Of a stretch of 64,000 nucleotides of DNA, positions 1 through 8,670 are shown in pieces; the first letter of the stretch is position 1, and every line of letters starts with the position of its first letter. A program made the translations under genes and the position numbers. Source of the DNA: Roseicella frigidaeris (GTDB lineage: Bacteria; Pseudomonadota; Alphaproteobacteria; Acetobacterales; Acetobacteraceae); NCBI RefSeq assembly GCF_003258945.1, contig NZ_QLIX01000002.1, positions 496,843-560,842 on the forward strand, given 5' to 3'. Below the pieces are notes generated by a model. The model did not search any database and was not told the DNA's origin. It worked only from the letters and a program-made list of their open reading frames with translations.

Positions 1-528
1 CGCCGCGCCGCGGATGCCGGAGAGCGGGTTCTTCACCTCATGCGCGAGCATCTCGGCCATGGCCGAGGCGCCGCGCGCCGCGCCGAGGAAGTTGAGCTGG
101 CGGTTCATCATCTGCGCCGTCGAGCCGTCCTGCAGGGTGAGCACCACCCCGCCCGGCATCTCGGGCAGCGGCGCCCCATGCGCCGTCACCCCGCGCCGGT
201 GCAGCCGCGGGCTCTCGAGCGCCAGGTCGTGGTCGGAGACCGGCGCCTCGTGCTGCCGCACCTGGCGAAGCAGCGCCAGGAGCCGGCTGTCCTCGGGCAG
301 CAGGTCGGCGAGCCGGATGGTGGCGAGGGTCGGGAAGGAGAGCTGGAAGAACAGCTCCGCCGCCGGGTTGGCGTAGCGGAAGCGGTCCTCGCCATCGAGG
401 ACCACCGCCGGCATGGGCAGGGCGGAGAGGATCGCCGCGGCCTCGGGCAGCGGCGTGACATGCGCCGGCTTGGGGGCGGGCTTGGCCGGCAAGGTGGCCC
501 GGGGCCGGGCCGCGAGGGCGCCGCTCAT
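1..528 (-). CDS. ntrB: Nitrogen regulation sensor kinase NtrB (3' part lost at window edge)
   Basis: Cytoplasmic PAS histidine kinase that phosphorylates or dephosphorylates NtrC according to nitrogen status. The 176 residues present hold an N-terminal PAS-like sensor (about residues 25-130). They end just after an H-box, [12 protein letters not shown], whose histidine is the expected autophosphorylation site; the ATP-binding domain lies off the left edge. The ATG overlaps the dusB stop by four bases (ATGA), implying translational coupling. The order dusB(nifR3)-ntrB is the classic alphaproteobacterial ntr operon, so ntrC probably lies beyond the edge. The kinase identity is seen from the H-box. 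The NtrB name rests mainly on context. Confidence 0.88.
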   Translation of the reverse strand, partial: MSGALAARPRATLPAKPAPKPAHVTPLPEAAAILSALPMPAVVLDGEDRFRYANPAAELFFQLSFPTLATIRLADLLPEDSRLLALLRQVRQHEAPVSDHDLALESPRLHRRGVTAHGAPLPEMPGGVVLTLQDGSTAQMMNRQLNFLGAARGASAMAEMLAHEVKNPLSGIRGAA

Positions 529-1628
529 GCCGCGAGGCGCTCGCCGTCCAGCGACAGGCCGCGGGCGTGGAAGGCCGCTCGCGCCGCCTCCAGCCCCTGA
601 TCGAGCAATGGCTGGTAGAAGGCCTGGATCAGGGACTCCACTGCCGCCGGCGTGTCGACCTGGTTGATCCGGGCGCGGAACTCCGCCGAGCCGGGCAGGC
701 CCTTGGAGTACCAGGCGATGTGCTTGCGGGCCAGGCGCACCCCGGTCTGGTTCCCATGGTGCTCGAGCATGTCGCGGTAATGCCCGAGCAGGACATCCAA
801 TTGCTCGCCGAGGCTCGGCTCGGCCGGCGGCAGGCCGGTGGCGAGATAGGCGGCGACCTGCCGGGGGAACCAGGGGCGGCCATAGCAGCCGCGGCCGATC
901 ATCACCCCGTCGGCGCCGGATTGCCGCAGCGCCTCGGCGGCCTGCTCCACGGTCAGGATGTCGCCATTCACCAGGACGGGGATCCGCACCGCCTCCTTCA
1001 CCTGCCGCACGAAGGCCCAGTCGGCGGTGCCGGTGTAGAGCTGCTGCCGGGTGCGGCCATGGATGGTGACGAGCCGGATGCCGCAGGACTCGGCGATGTG
1101 GGCCAGGCGCGGCGCATTGAGCGAGGCATGGTCCCAGCCCATGCGCATCTTCAGGGTGACGGGCACGGAGACGGCCCGCGCCGTCGCCTCGAGGATGGCG
1201 GCGGCCCGCGTCTCGTCGCGCATCAGGGCGCTGCCGGCCTGCTGCCCAACCGCCACCTTCTTCACCGGGCAGCCGAAATTGATGTCGATGATGGCCGCGC
1301 CGCGATCGGCGGCGAGCCGCGCCGCCTCCGCCATCACGGCGGGCTCGCAGCCGGCGAGCTGCACGGCCGAGGGGGCGCCGAAGCCATCCACCTCGGCCAT
1401 CTTCAGGGTCTGGCGATTCTCCCGGACCATGGCCTGGGAGGCGATCATCTCGCTCACCACCATGCCGGTGCCCTGGGCCCGGGCGAGGCGGCGGAAGGGC
1501 AGGTCGGTGACGCCGGACATGGGCGCCAGATAGACCGGCGTCTCGATCTGCACGGGACCGACCGCGAGCGACCGCAATCCGGGCACGGGAGACGGCCGGC
1601 CGTCGCCGAGGGGCGTTTCGATGCTCAT
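525..1628 (-). CDS. dusB: tRNA-dihydrouridine synthase DusB (NifR3)
   Basis: FMN- and NADPH-dependent enzyme that reduces specific uridines in tRNA to dihydrouridine. The 367-residue TIM barrel shows the N-terminal FMN-site signature [17 protein letters not shown] (about 34-50). The catalytic cysteine motif NFGCPVKK has its Cys near residue 120. Distal flavin-binding segments LVNGDI and GVMIGRG follow. Length is slightly above the usual 320-350 residues because of an extra N-terminal stretch of about 25 residues, so an internal start is possible; no clear ribosome-binding site precedes the annotated ATG. It is first gene of the operon and overlaps ntrB. Confidence 0.95.
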   Translation of the reverse strand: MSIETPLGDGRPSPVPGLRSLAVGPVQIETPVYLAPMSGVTDLPFRRLARAQGTGMVVSEMIASQAMVRENRQTLKMAEVDGFGAPSAVQLAGCEPAVMAEAARLAADRGAAIIDINFGCPVKKVAVGQQAGSALMRDETRAAAILEATARAVSVPVTLKMRMGWDHASLNAPRLAHIAESCGIRLVTIHGRTRQQLYTGTADWAFVRQVKEAVRIPVLVNGDILTVEQAAEALRQSGADGVMIGRGCYGRPWFPRQVAAYLATGLPPAEPSLGEQLDVLLGHYRDMLEHHGNQTGVRLARKHIAWYSKGLPGSAEFRARINQVDTPAAVESLIQAFYQPLLDQGLEAARAAFHARGLSLDGERLAA

Positions 1629-1667
1629 GATTTGGGCAAGCTAGGCCAAGACCGGGCATTCGGCAAC

Positions 1668-1681
1668 GCGTCCCTGGACGC
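1668..1681. promoter_or_regulatory. Short palindrome upstream of dusB
   Basis: GCGTCC-CT-GGACGC is a perfect 6-bp inverted repeat about 40 bp upstream of the dusB start, in the gap between dusB and ispDF. Its position suits an operator for the dusB-ntrB operon. No matching regulator is known to me, and in DNA this GC-rich such a palindrome can occur by chance. Confidence 0.25.
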
Positions 1682-1751
1682 AAAGTGACAGTTTTCATCA
1701 TCTCGACCCGACGGCTGGGACGCGGCCGGGCGAAAGTGGCAGGCCGGGCCA

Positions 1752-1856
1752 ATTCACGCCTCCGGGCGATACCGCCCTGCGGCGATCGGCGCCTGGGGCG
1801 GGTGGCGAGCCGATTCACGCCTCCGGGCGATACCGCCCTGCGGCGATCGGCTCTAG
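1752..1856 (+). repeat. Tandem pair of a dispersed palindromic repeat (type B)
   Basis: A 38-bp block (1752-1789) is repeated identically at 1813-1850, 61 bp downstream. The second copy runs on to a GCTCTAG tail at 1850-1856. Within each copy two arms of about 12 bp (CGCCTCCGGGCG and CGCCCTGCGGCG) pair at 10 of 12 positions around a 4-base loop. A diverged third copy lies upstream of trpE at 60130-60174 (about 40 of 46 positions match). The AGGG that probably acts as the ispDF ribosome-binding site sits in the tail of the second copy. Confidence 0.85.
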
Positions 1857-1866
1857 GGTGCCGCCG

Positions 1867-3018
1867 ATGACGATTGCCGCCCTTCTGATGACCGCCGGCC
1901 GGGGCACCCGCTTCGGGGCCGACCAGCCGAAGCAGTACCTGCCCCTGCTGGGCCGGCCGGTGCTGCGGCACGCCGCCGAGGCGCTCCTGGCCGAGGCCAC
2001 GGTCACGCTGCTGCAGCCGGTCTGCGCCGCCGGCGAGGAGGCGCGGGTCGCGGGGCTGCTGCAAGGCCTGCCGGCCCTGCCCCCGGTGCCCGGCGGCGCC
2101 ACGCGGCAGGAGAGCGTCCGCGCCGGGCTCGAGGCCCTGGCGCGGCGCGAGTCGCCGCCCGCGATCGTGCTGGTGCATGACGCGGCGCGGCCGGTGATCC
2201 CGCCCGGGACCATCCCGGCCCTGCTGGCGGCGCTCGCCCGTGCGCCCGGCGCCATCCCGGCGCAGCCGGTCGCCGACACCATCAAGCGCGGCGCCGAGGG
2301 CATCGTCCTGGCGACCCTGCCCCGCGCCGGCCTCTACCGCGCCCAGACCCCGCAGGCCTTCCGCTTCGAGACGCTGCTCGCCGCGCACCGCGCCACGGCG
2401 GAGGAGGCGACCGACGATGCCCAGCTCCTCGAGGGCATGGGGGCCGGCGTCGCCCTGGTCCCCGGCGCCGAGACCAATGTGAAGATCACCTTCCCCGAGG
2501 ACCTGGCGCGCGTGGAGGCGCATCTGATGACCCGCATGCTGCCGCGCATCGGCACCGGCTTCGATGTCCACCGGACCGAGCCTGGCCGTCCCATGGTGCT
2601 CTGCGGCGTCACCATCCCCTGCGAGTTCGGGCTGGAGGGGCATTCGGACGCCGATGTTGGCATCCATGCGCTCTGCGACGCCATCTACGGCGCCCTTGCC
2701 GAGGGCGATATCGGCCGCTGGTTCCCCCCCTCGGAGATGCGCTGGAAGGGGGCCGACAGCGCGCAATTCCTCCGCCATGCGGCCGAGCGCATCGCCGCCC
2801 GCGGCGGCGTCCTGGCCAATGCCGACGTCACCCTGCTCTGCGAGCGGCCGAAGATCGGGCCGCACCGCGAGGCGATGCAGGCCCGGCTCGCCGGACTGCT
2901 CGGCGTCGAGCCGGAGCGGATCGGGGTGAAGGCGACGACGACCGAGCGGCTCGGCTTCACCGGCCGCGGCGAGGGCATCGCCGCCCAGGCGGCGGCGATG
3001 CTGTTGCTGCCTGGTTGA
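1867..3018 (+). CDS. ispDF: Bifunctional IspD/IspF enzyme of the MEP isoprenoid pathway
   Basis: Fused 2-C-methyl-D-erythritol 4-phosphate cytidylyltransferase and 2,4-cyclodiphosphate synthase, catalysing two non-consecutive steps of isoprenoid precursor synthesis. The IspD half (about 1-220) has the nucleotide-binding segment TAGRGTRFGADQPKQYLPL and VHDAARP. The IspF half starts near residue 224 with RIGTGFDVHR (metal-binding Asp and His) and continues with GHSDADVGIHALCDAIYGA. The 383-residue length fits a fusion. ATG at 1867 is preferred over GTG 1858 because an AGGG lies 9 bases upstream of it. The fusion is common in alphaproteobacteria. The gene runs towards cbpM and its upstream region is repeat-rich. 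Confidence 0.96.
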   Translation: MTIAALLMTAGRGTRFGADQPKQYLPLLGRPVLRHAAEALLAEATVTLLQPVCAAGEEARVAGLLQGLPALPPVPGGATRQESVRAGLEALARRESPPAIVLVHDAARPVIPPGTIPALLAALARAPGAIPAQPVADTIKRGAEGIVLATLPRAGLYRAQTPQAFRFETLLAAHRATAEEATDDAQLLEGMGAGVALVPGAETNVKITFPEDLARVEAHLMTRMLPRIGTGFDVHRTEPGRPMVLCGVTIPCEFGLEGHSDADVGIHALCDAIYGALAEGDIGRWFPPSEMRWKGADSAQFLRHAAERIAARGGVLANADVTLLCERPKIGPHREAMQARLAGLLGVEPERIGVKATTTERLGFTGRGEGIAAQAAAMLLLPG

Positions 3019-3062
3019 GCCGAGGCGCCGCCGGCCCGGCGCGCCGCCCTGCTCGAGGCTCT

Positions 3063-3395
3063 CTACTCGCTGCCCTGGGACCGCGCCCGCGCCAGCACCG
3101 CCTGGCGCACCGGCGCGGGCTGCGTCTCCAGCGCGCCGAGTAGGGCTTTGACCGTCCGGCGGGCGTCGTAGAGCTGGTCGATCAGCGAGAGCACGACCGG
3201 CATGGTCTCCTCGGCAACCTCGAGGGTGATGCGGAGCTCGGTCAGCAGCCGCACCCGGGCCACATCCACCTCGGTGAAGATCCAGGCGCCATCCGGCGCC
3301 CGTTCCGCCCGCAGCCAGCACCGCTCGATCCAGAGCGTGATCTCGGCCTGCGGCGCCTCGGGGACCAGCCCGAGCAATTCCTCGATCCGGATCAT
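3063..3395 (-). CDS. cbpM: Chaperone modulator CbpM
   Basis: Small (110 aa) MerR-like partner that binds the J domain of CbpA and inhibits its co-chaperone activity. The sequence has the family pattern: N-terminal MIRIEELLGLVP, a central WIERCWLRAE segment followed by VDVARVRLLTELR, and a helical C-terminus. Its ATG overlaps the cbpA stop by four bases (ATGA), so the two are coupled in one message as expected for CbpA/CbpM. The assignment uses this context plus the sequence pattern; the family is short and divergent. Confidence 0.85.
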   Translation of the reverse strand: MIRIEELLGLVPEAPQAEITLWIERCWLRAERAPDGAWIFTEVDVARVRLLTELRITLEVAEETMPVVLSLIDQLYDARRTVKALLGALETQPAPVRQAVLARARSQGSE

Positions 3396-4333
3396 GCCCG
3401 CATTCCCGCCCATGGGCCCGCCCGCGGGTTGCTGCCATCCTGCGGCTTCCAGTCGCGCAGGAACGCCTCCAGCGCCGGATCCGGCCCCTTCGGCATCACC
3501 ACGTGCAGCACCGCGATCTGGTGCCCGCCATCGACGCCGCGGCCGCGCAGCCGCAGCCGCGTGCCCTCGCCGGAATAGGGCGGGATGGTCATGGTCACCG
3601 GCCCCTCGATGGTCGGCACCTCGACCCTGGCGCCGAGCAGCGCCTCCTGCAGCGTCACCGGCAGGTCGAGCAGGATGTCCTTGCCCTCGCGCCGGAAGAG
3701 CGGGTGCGGCTCGATCTCCACCACCGCGAGGATGTCGCCGGCGGGCGCCCCCTCGCCGCGGCCCGGCATGCCCTGGCCGGCGAGGCGCAGCACCGTCCCG
3801 TCCTCCGCCCCCTTCGGAATGGTCAGGTTGACCCGGCGGCCATCCGGCAGCGTCACCTGGCGGGTGGCGCCGCGCACCGCATCGAGGAAGGGCACGTGCA
3901 GCGCGACCTGGATATCGGCGCCGCGCCGGCGGCCGCCCGCCTGGGCGCGGGCGCCGGCCCCGAAGGCGCGGGACAGGAGATCCTCGAAATCCTCGGCCTC
4001 GTAGCTGCCGCCCGGCGCCTCGCCGCCGAAGCCATGGCTGCGCGACTGGTAGCGGGCGCCCTGCGGCGCCTCCGCCCATTCCCGCCAGCCGCCGCCCGGC
4101 GGCGCCCGCTCGGCGCCGGAGGCGTCGATCTCGCCGCGGTCGAAGCGGCCGCGCTGCTCCGGATCGGAGAGCAGGGCGTTGGCGGCGCTGATCGCCTTGA
4201 AGCGCGCCTCGGCCTCCGGCTTGTCCGGGTTGGTGTCCGGGTGCCACTGCTTGGCCAGGCGTCGATAGGCCTTGCGGATCTCCTCCGCCGAGGCGGTCTT
4301 CGGCACGCCGAGGATCTGATAGGGGTCATCCAC
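3392..4333 (-). CDS. cbpA: DnaJ-class co-chaperone CbpA
   Basis: Hsp40 that stimulates DnaK ATPase and delivers substrates to it. The N-terminal J domain has HPD at residues 31-33 (KQWHPDTNPDKPEAE). A Gly-rich linker follows, then two DnaJ C-terminal beta domains (from about residue 130, with ALHVPFLDAVRGATRQV), and there is no Cys-rich zinc domain. That makes it a type II DnaJ of the CbpA group. GTG at 4333 is chosen as start because an AGGAG lies about 11 bases upstream and the J domain begins immediately; an ATG at 4396 would add 21 atypical residues. Followed by overlapping cbpM. Confidence 0.93.
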   Translation of the reverse strand: MDDPYQILGVPKTASAEEIRKAYRRLAKQWHPDTNPDKPEAEARFKAISAANALLSDPEQRGRFDRGEIDASGAERAPPGGGWREWAEAPQGARYQSRSHGFGGEAPGGSYEAEDFEDLLSRAFGAGARAQAGGRRRGADIQVALHVPFLDAVRGATRQVTLPDGRRVNLTIPKGAEDGTVLRLAGQGMPGRGEGAPAGDILAVVEIEPHPLFRREGKDILLDLPVTLQEALLGARVEVPTIEGPVTMTIPPYSGEGTRLRLRGRGVDGGHQIAVLHVVMPKGPDPALEAFLRDWKPQDGSNPRAGPWAGMRA

Positions 4334-4472
4334 GCCGCCAGTCACTCCTGCCCAACTCGTCTCGTCCGGCGGCCTGCCGGCCTCAGGCGGCCGCATCCCT
4401 GCCCCGGCCCGGCGTCCGGGCGCGCCGCGCCGGCCCCTTCAACCGGTGGCCGGGTGCGCGGTTTCGGCCGGC

Positions 4473-4826
4473 TCAGGCGAGCGGCCGGACCTCCTGCCGC
4501 ACCCAGTCGAGGAAGGCCATATCCCCGGCCGCCGCCGGCAGCGCCAGGATCGCCGGCGTCTCATAGCCGTGCAACGCGCGGATCCGGGCGCAGAGCGCCG
4601 GGAAGCGGCCGGCGCTGGTCTTGGCGACGAAGCCCGCCTCCGCCTCCTCCCGGATCTCCCCGTCCCAGCGATAGATCGCCCGGTGGCCGGGCAGCAGGTT
4701 GACGCAGGCGGCGAGCCGCTCCTCGACCAGGGCGCGGCCGATCCGCCGCGCCTCGGCCTCGTCGGCGGCGGTCACATAGACCCAGTAGACCGCCTCGCCC
4801 GCCGCCTGGTGCCCCGCCGCGTCCAT
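4473..4826 (-). CDS. cutA: Divalent-cation tolerance protein CutA
   Basis: Small trimeric ferredoxin-like-fold protein (117 aa) of the CutA1 family, linked genetically to copper/divalent metal tolerance, molecular role still debated. Family hallmarks are present: YVTAADEAEARRIGRALVE, the LAACVNLLPG segment with its conserved Cys, the YRWDGEI strand, and the C-terminal HGYETPAILALP motif. It starts 5 bp after the stop of the upstream thiolase-like gene on the same strand, with a GGAG at that gene's end, so the two are probably co-transcribed. Confidence 0.93.
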   Translation of the reverse strand: MDAAGHQAAGEAVYWVYVTAADEAEARRIGRALVEERLAACVNLLPGHRAIYRWDGEIREEAEAGFVAKTSAGRFPALCARIRALHGYETPAILALPAAAGDMAFLDWVRQEVRPLA

Positions 4827-4831
4827 GGCCG

Positions 4832-6022
4832 TCAGGCGCGCTCCAGGATGGAGACGTAATTGGCGACCGCGGCGCCGCCCATGTTGAAGATACCGCCGAT
4901 CTCCGCCTTCGGAAGCTGCATCGCCCCGGCCGTGTCGGTGAGCTGCATGGCGGTCAGCACATGCATGGAGATGCCGGTGGCGCCGATCGGGTGGCCCTTC
5001 GACTTGAGCCCGCCGGAGCGGTTCACCGGCAGCCGGCCATCGGCCGCCGTCCAGCCCTCGAGCGCCGCCCGCGCGCCCTGCCCCTCGGGCGTGAGGCCCA
5101 TCGCCTCGTATTCCAGCAGCTCGGCGATGGTGAAGCAGTCATGCGTCTCGACGAAGGAGAGGTCGGTGACCGCCCCGAGCCCGGCCTGGTCGAGCGCCCG
5201 GGTCCAGGCCTCGCGCGGCCCTTCGAAGCGGGTGATGTCGCGGGCGGCGATGGGCAGGAAGTCGTTCACCTGCACCGCGGCGCGGAAGCGCACCGCCTTC
5301 TGCATCGCCTTCGCGGTCTCGGCATCGGTGATGACCAGCGCCGCGGCGCCGTCCGAGACCAGGGAACAGTCGGTCCGCTTCAGCGGCGGGGCGACGAAGG
5401 GGTTCTTCTCGCTCTCGGCGCGGCAGAAGGCGAAGCCGAGATCCTTGCGCATCTGCGCCCAGGGATTGTCGACGCCGTTCTTGTGATTCTTGGCGGCGAT
5501 CGCCGCGAGCGCGTCGGACTGGTCGCCATGGCGCTGGAAATAGGCCTCGGCGATGCGGCCGAAGACGCCGGCGAAGCCGCCTTTGATGTCCTGCTCGGTC
5601 TTGCGGTAGCTGGCGTTCAGCAGGATCTCGCCGACCTGGGGCCCGGGCGTCGCCGTCATCTTCTCGGCGCCGAGCACGAGGGCGAAGCGGCCGCGGCCGG
5701 CGGCCAGGAAGTCGAGCGCGCCATGGATCGCGGCGGTGCCCGTCGCGCAGGCATTCTCATAGCGGGTGATCGGCTTGAACCGGAGTTCCGGGACCGATTG
5801 CAGGATCAGGGAGCTGGGAAAACCCTGGTTGGTGAAGCCCTCGCCGAAGACGCCGACGAAGCCGGCATCGATCTCGGCGGGCGAGATCCCGGCATCCTCG
5901 ATGGCGGCGCGGCCGACCCGGGCGAGCAGGCTCTCCAGATCCGGCTCCTCCGCCTTGCCGAAGGGGGTATGGGCCCAGCCGACGATGCAGGCCTCGGGCG
6001 CAGCCAGGGTGGGGGCAGGCAT
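4832..6022 (-). CDS. Thiolase-like acetyl-CoA acetyltransferase / lipid-transfer type
   Basis: A 396-residue thiolase-fold protein of the acetyl-CoA acetyltransferase/SCP2-thiolase group. It carries the nucleophile loop ENACATGTAAIHGAL, the His segment ETHDCFTIAELLEYEAMG and the GGLKSKGHPIGATG motif, so the catalytic Cys and His positions appear intact. The last Cys-containing loop of classical thiolases (CxG near the C-terminus) is replaced by NMGGAAVAN, typical of the SCP2-like subgroup. ATG at 6022 follows GGAGGAACC; an upstream ATG at 6058 lacks this. It is divergent from a carboxylase subunit at 6132, suggesting shared acyl-CoA or ketone metabolism. Substrate unknown. Confidence 0.85.
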   Translation of the reverse strand: MPAPTLAAPEACIVGWAHTPFGKAEEPDLESLLARVGRAAIEDAGISPAEIDAGFVGVFGEGFTNQGFPSSLILQSVPELRFKPITRYENACATGTAAIHGALDFLAAGRGRFALVLGAEKMTATPGPQVGEILLNASYRKTEQDIKGGFAGVFGRIAEAYFQRHGDQSDALAAIAAKNHKNGVDNPWAQMRKDLGFAFCRAESEKNPFVAPPLKRTDCSLVSDGAAALVITDAETAKAMQKAVRFRAAVQVNDFLPIAARDITRFEGPREAWTRALDQAGLGAVTDLSFVETHDCFTIAELLEYEAMGLTPEGQGARAALEGWTAADGRLPVNRSGGLKSKGHPIGATGISMHVLTAMQLTDTAGAMQLPKAEIGGIFNMGGAAVANYVSILERA

Positions 6023-6131
6023 GGGTTCCTCCGTGCGGTTGCGCATGAGGATAGGCATCCCGGGCCGCCCCCGCTACCGCCCTGCCCCGCCGCATGCTCA
6101 ACTCGGCCCGAAAAGGATAGGGAGCGAACGG

Positions 6132-7691
6132 ATGAGCTGGCAGCCCGAACTGGACGAGCTCGCCCGCCGGCAGGCGATGGCGGAGGCGATGGGCGGGCCC
6201 GACAAGGTGAAGCGGCAGCACGATGGCGGCCGGCTGACGGTGCGCGAGCGGATCGATGGCATGGTCGATCCCGGCAGCTTCCACGAGGTCGGCGCCATCG
6301 CCGGGCGCGGCGAGTACGGGCCGGATGGCAACCTTGCCGGCTTCACCCCCTCCAACTGCGTCATGGGCCGCGGGCTGGTGGAGGGAAGGCCGGTGGTGGT
6401 GGTGGGGGACGACTTCACCGTCCGGGGCGGCAGCGCCGATGCCACCATCAAGGAGAAGCCGATCATGGCGGAGCGGATGGCGGCCGATCTCCGCCTGCCG
6501 ATCATCCGCATCATCGAGGGCTCGGGCGGCGGCGGCTCGGTCAAGACCATCGAGACAACCGGGCGGGCCAACCTGCCGGGCGGCGTCGGCGGCACCTGGC
6601 TCTACCACCATACCGGCGACAACCTGGCGCGGGTGCCGGTGGTCGGGCTCGGCCTCGGCTCGGTCGCCGGGCTCGGCGCGGCGCGGCTGGCGGCGACGCA
6701 TTTCTCGGTCATGACCAAGGAGACGAGCGCGATGTTCGTCGCCGGCCCGCCGGTGGTGAACGCGCTCGGCAACAACCTCTCCAAGGCCGAGCTCGGCGGC
6801 TGGGAGATCCAGTGCCGGGCCGGCAGCGTCGACCATGCGGTGGACAGCGAGGAAGAGGCCTTCGCCGCCGCCCGCCGCTTCCTCTCCTACCTGCCCGCCT
6901 CGGTCTGGGAGCTGCCGCGGCGCCTGCCCTCGGAGGACGATCCGGGCCGCACGGAGGAATCCTGGCTTTCGGTCATCCCGCGCAACCTGCGGCGGCCCTA
7001 CCGCATCCGGCCCATCATCGAGGGGCTGATGGATCGCGGCTCGGTCTTCGAGATGGGCCAGTATTTCGGCCGCTCCGTCGTCACCTGCCTGGCGCGGCTG
7101 GATGGCATGCCGGTCGCGGTGCTGGCCAGCGACCCGATGTTCTATGCCGGCTCCTGGACCGCCGATGCCTGCGCCAAGGTGATCCGCTTCGTCGACCTGG
7201 CCGAGACCTTCCACCTGCCGGTCGTCTACCTGATGGACTGCCCGGGCTTCATGATCGGGCTGGAGGCGGAGCAGCGCGGCACCATCCGCTGGGGCGTGCG
7301 GGCCATGGCGGCGGTGAACCAGACCACCGTGCCCTGGTGCACGGTGATCCTGCGCAACGCCTTCGGCGTCGCCGGCGTGGTGCACCAGCCGGCCAGCCGC
7401 TACTCGGTCCGCTATGCCTGGCCCTCGGCCCGTTGGGGATCGCTACCGCTGGAGGGCGGGATCGAGGCCGCCTACCGCGCCGATCTCGACGCCGCGGAGG
7501 ACCGCGCGGCCAAGCTCGCCGAGATCGAGACCCGGCTGCAGCAGCTCCGCTCTCCGCTGCGCACGGCCGAGGCCTTCTGGGTGGAGGAGATCATCGACCC
7601 GCGGCAGACTCGGCGCCTGCTCTGCGAGTTCGCCGGGCTGGCGGAGCGGGTGCTCGAGCCGGGACAGCGGGCGCACGGCATGCGGCCCTGA
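6132..7691 (+). CDS. Acyl-CoA carboxylase, carboxyltransferase (beta) subunit
   Basis: Carboxyltransferase subunit of the propionyl/methylcrotonyl/acetyl-CoA carboxylase class, moving CO2 from carboxybiotin to an acyl-CoA. The 519 residues cover both crotonase-like halves: RLTVRERIDGMVDPGSF near the N-terminus, an N-half glycine-rich IIEGSGGGG, and C-half segments VVYLMDCPGFMIG and NAFGVAGVVHQP. An AGGGAG ribosome-binding site precedes the ATG. No biotin carboxylase or biotin-carrier gene is adjacent, so the partner must be encoded elsewhere. The divergent thiolase-like gene hints at a shared acyl-CoA pathway. Acyl specificity cannot be read from sequence alone. Confidence 0.9.
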   Translation: MSWQPELDELARRQAMAEAMGGPDKVKRQHDGGRLTVRERIDGMVDPGSFHEVGAIAGRGEYGPDGNLAGFTPSNCVMGRGLVEGRPVVVVGDDFTVRGGSADATIKEKPIMAERMAADLRLPIIRIIEGSGGGGSVKTIETTGRANLPGGVGGTWLYHHTGDNLARVPVVGLGLGSVAGLGAARLAATHFSVMTKETSAMFVAGPPVVNALGNNLSKAELGGWEIQCRAGSVDHAVDSEEEAFAAARRFLSYLPASVWELPRRLPSEDDPGRTEESWLSVIPRNLRRPYRIRPIIEGLMDRGSVFEMGQYFGRSVVTCLARLDGMPVAVLASDPMFYAGSWTADACAKVIRFVDLAETFHLPVVYLMDCPGFMIGLEAEQRGTIRWGVRAMAAVNQTTVPWCTVILRNAFGVAGVVHQPASRYSVRYAWPSARWGSLPLEGGIEAAYRADLDAAEDRAAKLAEIETRLQQLRSPLRTAEAFWVEEIIDPRQTRRLLCEFAGLAERVLEPGQRAHGMRP

Positions 7692-7697
7692 GGCGCC

Positions 7698-7718
7698 GGC
7701 CCCGGGGGCGCCGGGGCC
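7698..7718. terminator. Hairpin between convergent genes
   Basis: GGCCCCGG-GGGCG-CCGGGGCC forms a perfect 8-bp stem between the ends of the carboxylase (7691) and the phosphatase (7725). There is no T-run, so it is a candidate bidirectional terminator, not a textbook intrinsic one. Confidence 0.55.
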
Positions 7719-7724
7719 GCTTCG

Positions 7725-8480
7725 CTATTCCAGATAGGCGTCGCGCAACGCCCCGAGCCGCGCGGCATCGAGGCCGAGCCCCTGCTCCAGCAGCAGGGGC
7801 AACCCGCCATGCGCCGCGATCGCCCGGTCGAGCGTCTCCTCCAGCAGCTCGGGATGGGTCGAGAGCAGCGCGTCGGCGAGCGGCTTCGGCGTCCCCTCCG
7901 GCAGGGAATGGTCGCGCCGCCAGAGCCGGTCGGTGGCGCGGTAATCCTCCAGCACCGTCTGCCGGCTGGCGCCGAGGGCGGTCAGGACCAGCGCCGCGCC
8001 GACGCCGGTGCGGTCCTTGCCGGCCGAGCAGTGGAACAGCAGCGCCGGCCGTCCCGGCTCCAGCAGCAGGGCGAAGACCTGCCGGTAGACGCCGATGAAG
8101 CGCGCCAGATAGTCGAGATAGGCGCGGCGCAGCAGGGAGACGACGTCCTCGCCGGTCGCCTCCTCGCGGTGCAGCAGGTCGCGCAGGGAGGCGCCGACCG
8201 TGGGCTCGATCGGCAGATGCACCCGCTCGGCGCCGGACGGCAGGCGGGAGGGGCGGAGCGCCGCCTCGCGCTCGCCCCGCAGGTCGCAGACCGTGCGCAG
8301 CCCCAGCCCGGCGACCCGTGCCTGGTCGGCCTCGGTCAGGTTGGCGAGGCTGGCCGAGCGGTAGATCAGGCCCCGCCGCACATGCCGCCCATCCGCCACC
8401 GGCCAGCCCCCGAGGTCGCGGAGGTTGGAAGCGCCCTCCAGGGCGACGGCCCGCGGCAGGTCCTGCACTGTGCTGGTCAC
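7725..8480 (-). CDS. Tyrosine/serine protein phosphatase family protein
   Basis: Cysteine-dependent phosphatase of the bacterial Y_phosphatase3 type. From GTG 8480 it is 251 aa: N-terminal NLRDLGGWPVADGRHVRRG (about 19-37), then RSASLANLTEAD, and the P-loop HCSAGKDRTG with nucleophile Cys151 and Arg157 in the C-x5-R pattern. The GTG has a purine-rich GAGGGGGAAG upstream; the open frame extends 17 codons further (to 8531) with less plausible sequence. Such enzymes act on phosphotyrosine or phosphoinositides; the substrate here is unknown. No signal peptide. Divergent from an SDR gene. Confidence 0.85.
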   Translation of the reverse strand: MTSTVQDLPRAVALEGASNLRDLGGWPVADGRHVRRGLIYRSASLANLTEADQARVAGLGLRTVCDLRGEREAALRPSRLPSGAERVHLPIEPTVGASLRDLLHREEATGEDVVSLLRRAYLDYLARFIGVYRQVFALLLEPGRPALLFHCSAGKDRTGVGAALVLTALGASRQTVLEDYRATDRLWRRDHSLPEGTPKPLADALLSTHPELLEETLDRAIAAHGGLPLLLEQGLGLDAARLGALRDAYLE

Positions 8481-8540
8481 GATCGCTTCCCCCTCGGCCG
8501 GCCCGCGGCGCCGCGGGCCGGCAGGCGGCACCGCCGCTCC

Positions 8541-8579
8541 GCTCTAGAACAGTTCCCCGGGCGAGGGAAATCGCCCGGG
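8541..8579. repeat. GCTCTAG-tagged hairpin between divergent genes
   Basis: GCTCTAG at 8541-8547 is followed by CCCGGGCG (8556-8563), an 8-base loop and CGCCCGGG (8572-8579), a perfect stem. The GCTCTAG tag is the same one that ends the two dispersed repeat families in this window. It lies between the phosphatase and SDR starts and could be a solo repeat remnant or an operator. Confidence 0.45.
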
Positions 8580-8670
8580 TCGCGGCGCCGGATCGCCGCG
8601 GCGGGGCGGGTTGACGCCGGGGCGAAGCGCTGCGGAGACTCGCCACGCACGAGACTGGAGGAAACGCAGC

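Noticed and set aside
4961-8098. A roughly 1045-codon plus-strand open frame
   Set aside because: It overlaps antisense the thiolase-like gene and covers the carboxylase in the wrong frame; composition is shadow-like with no domain motifs.
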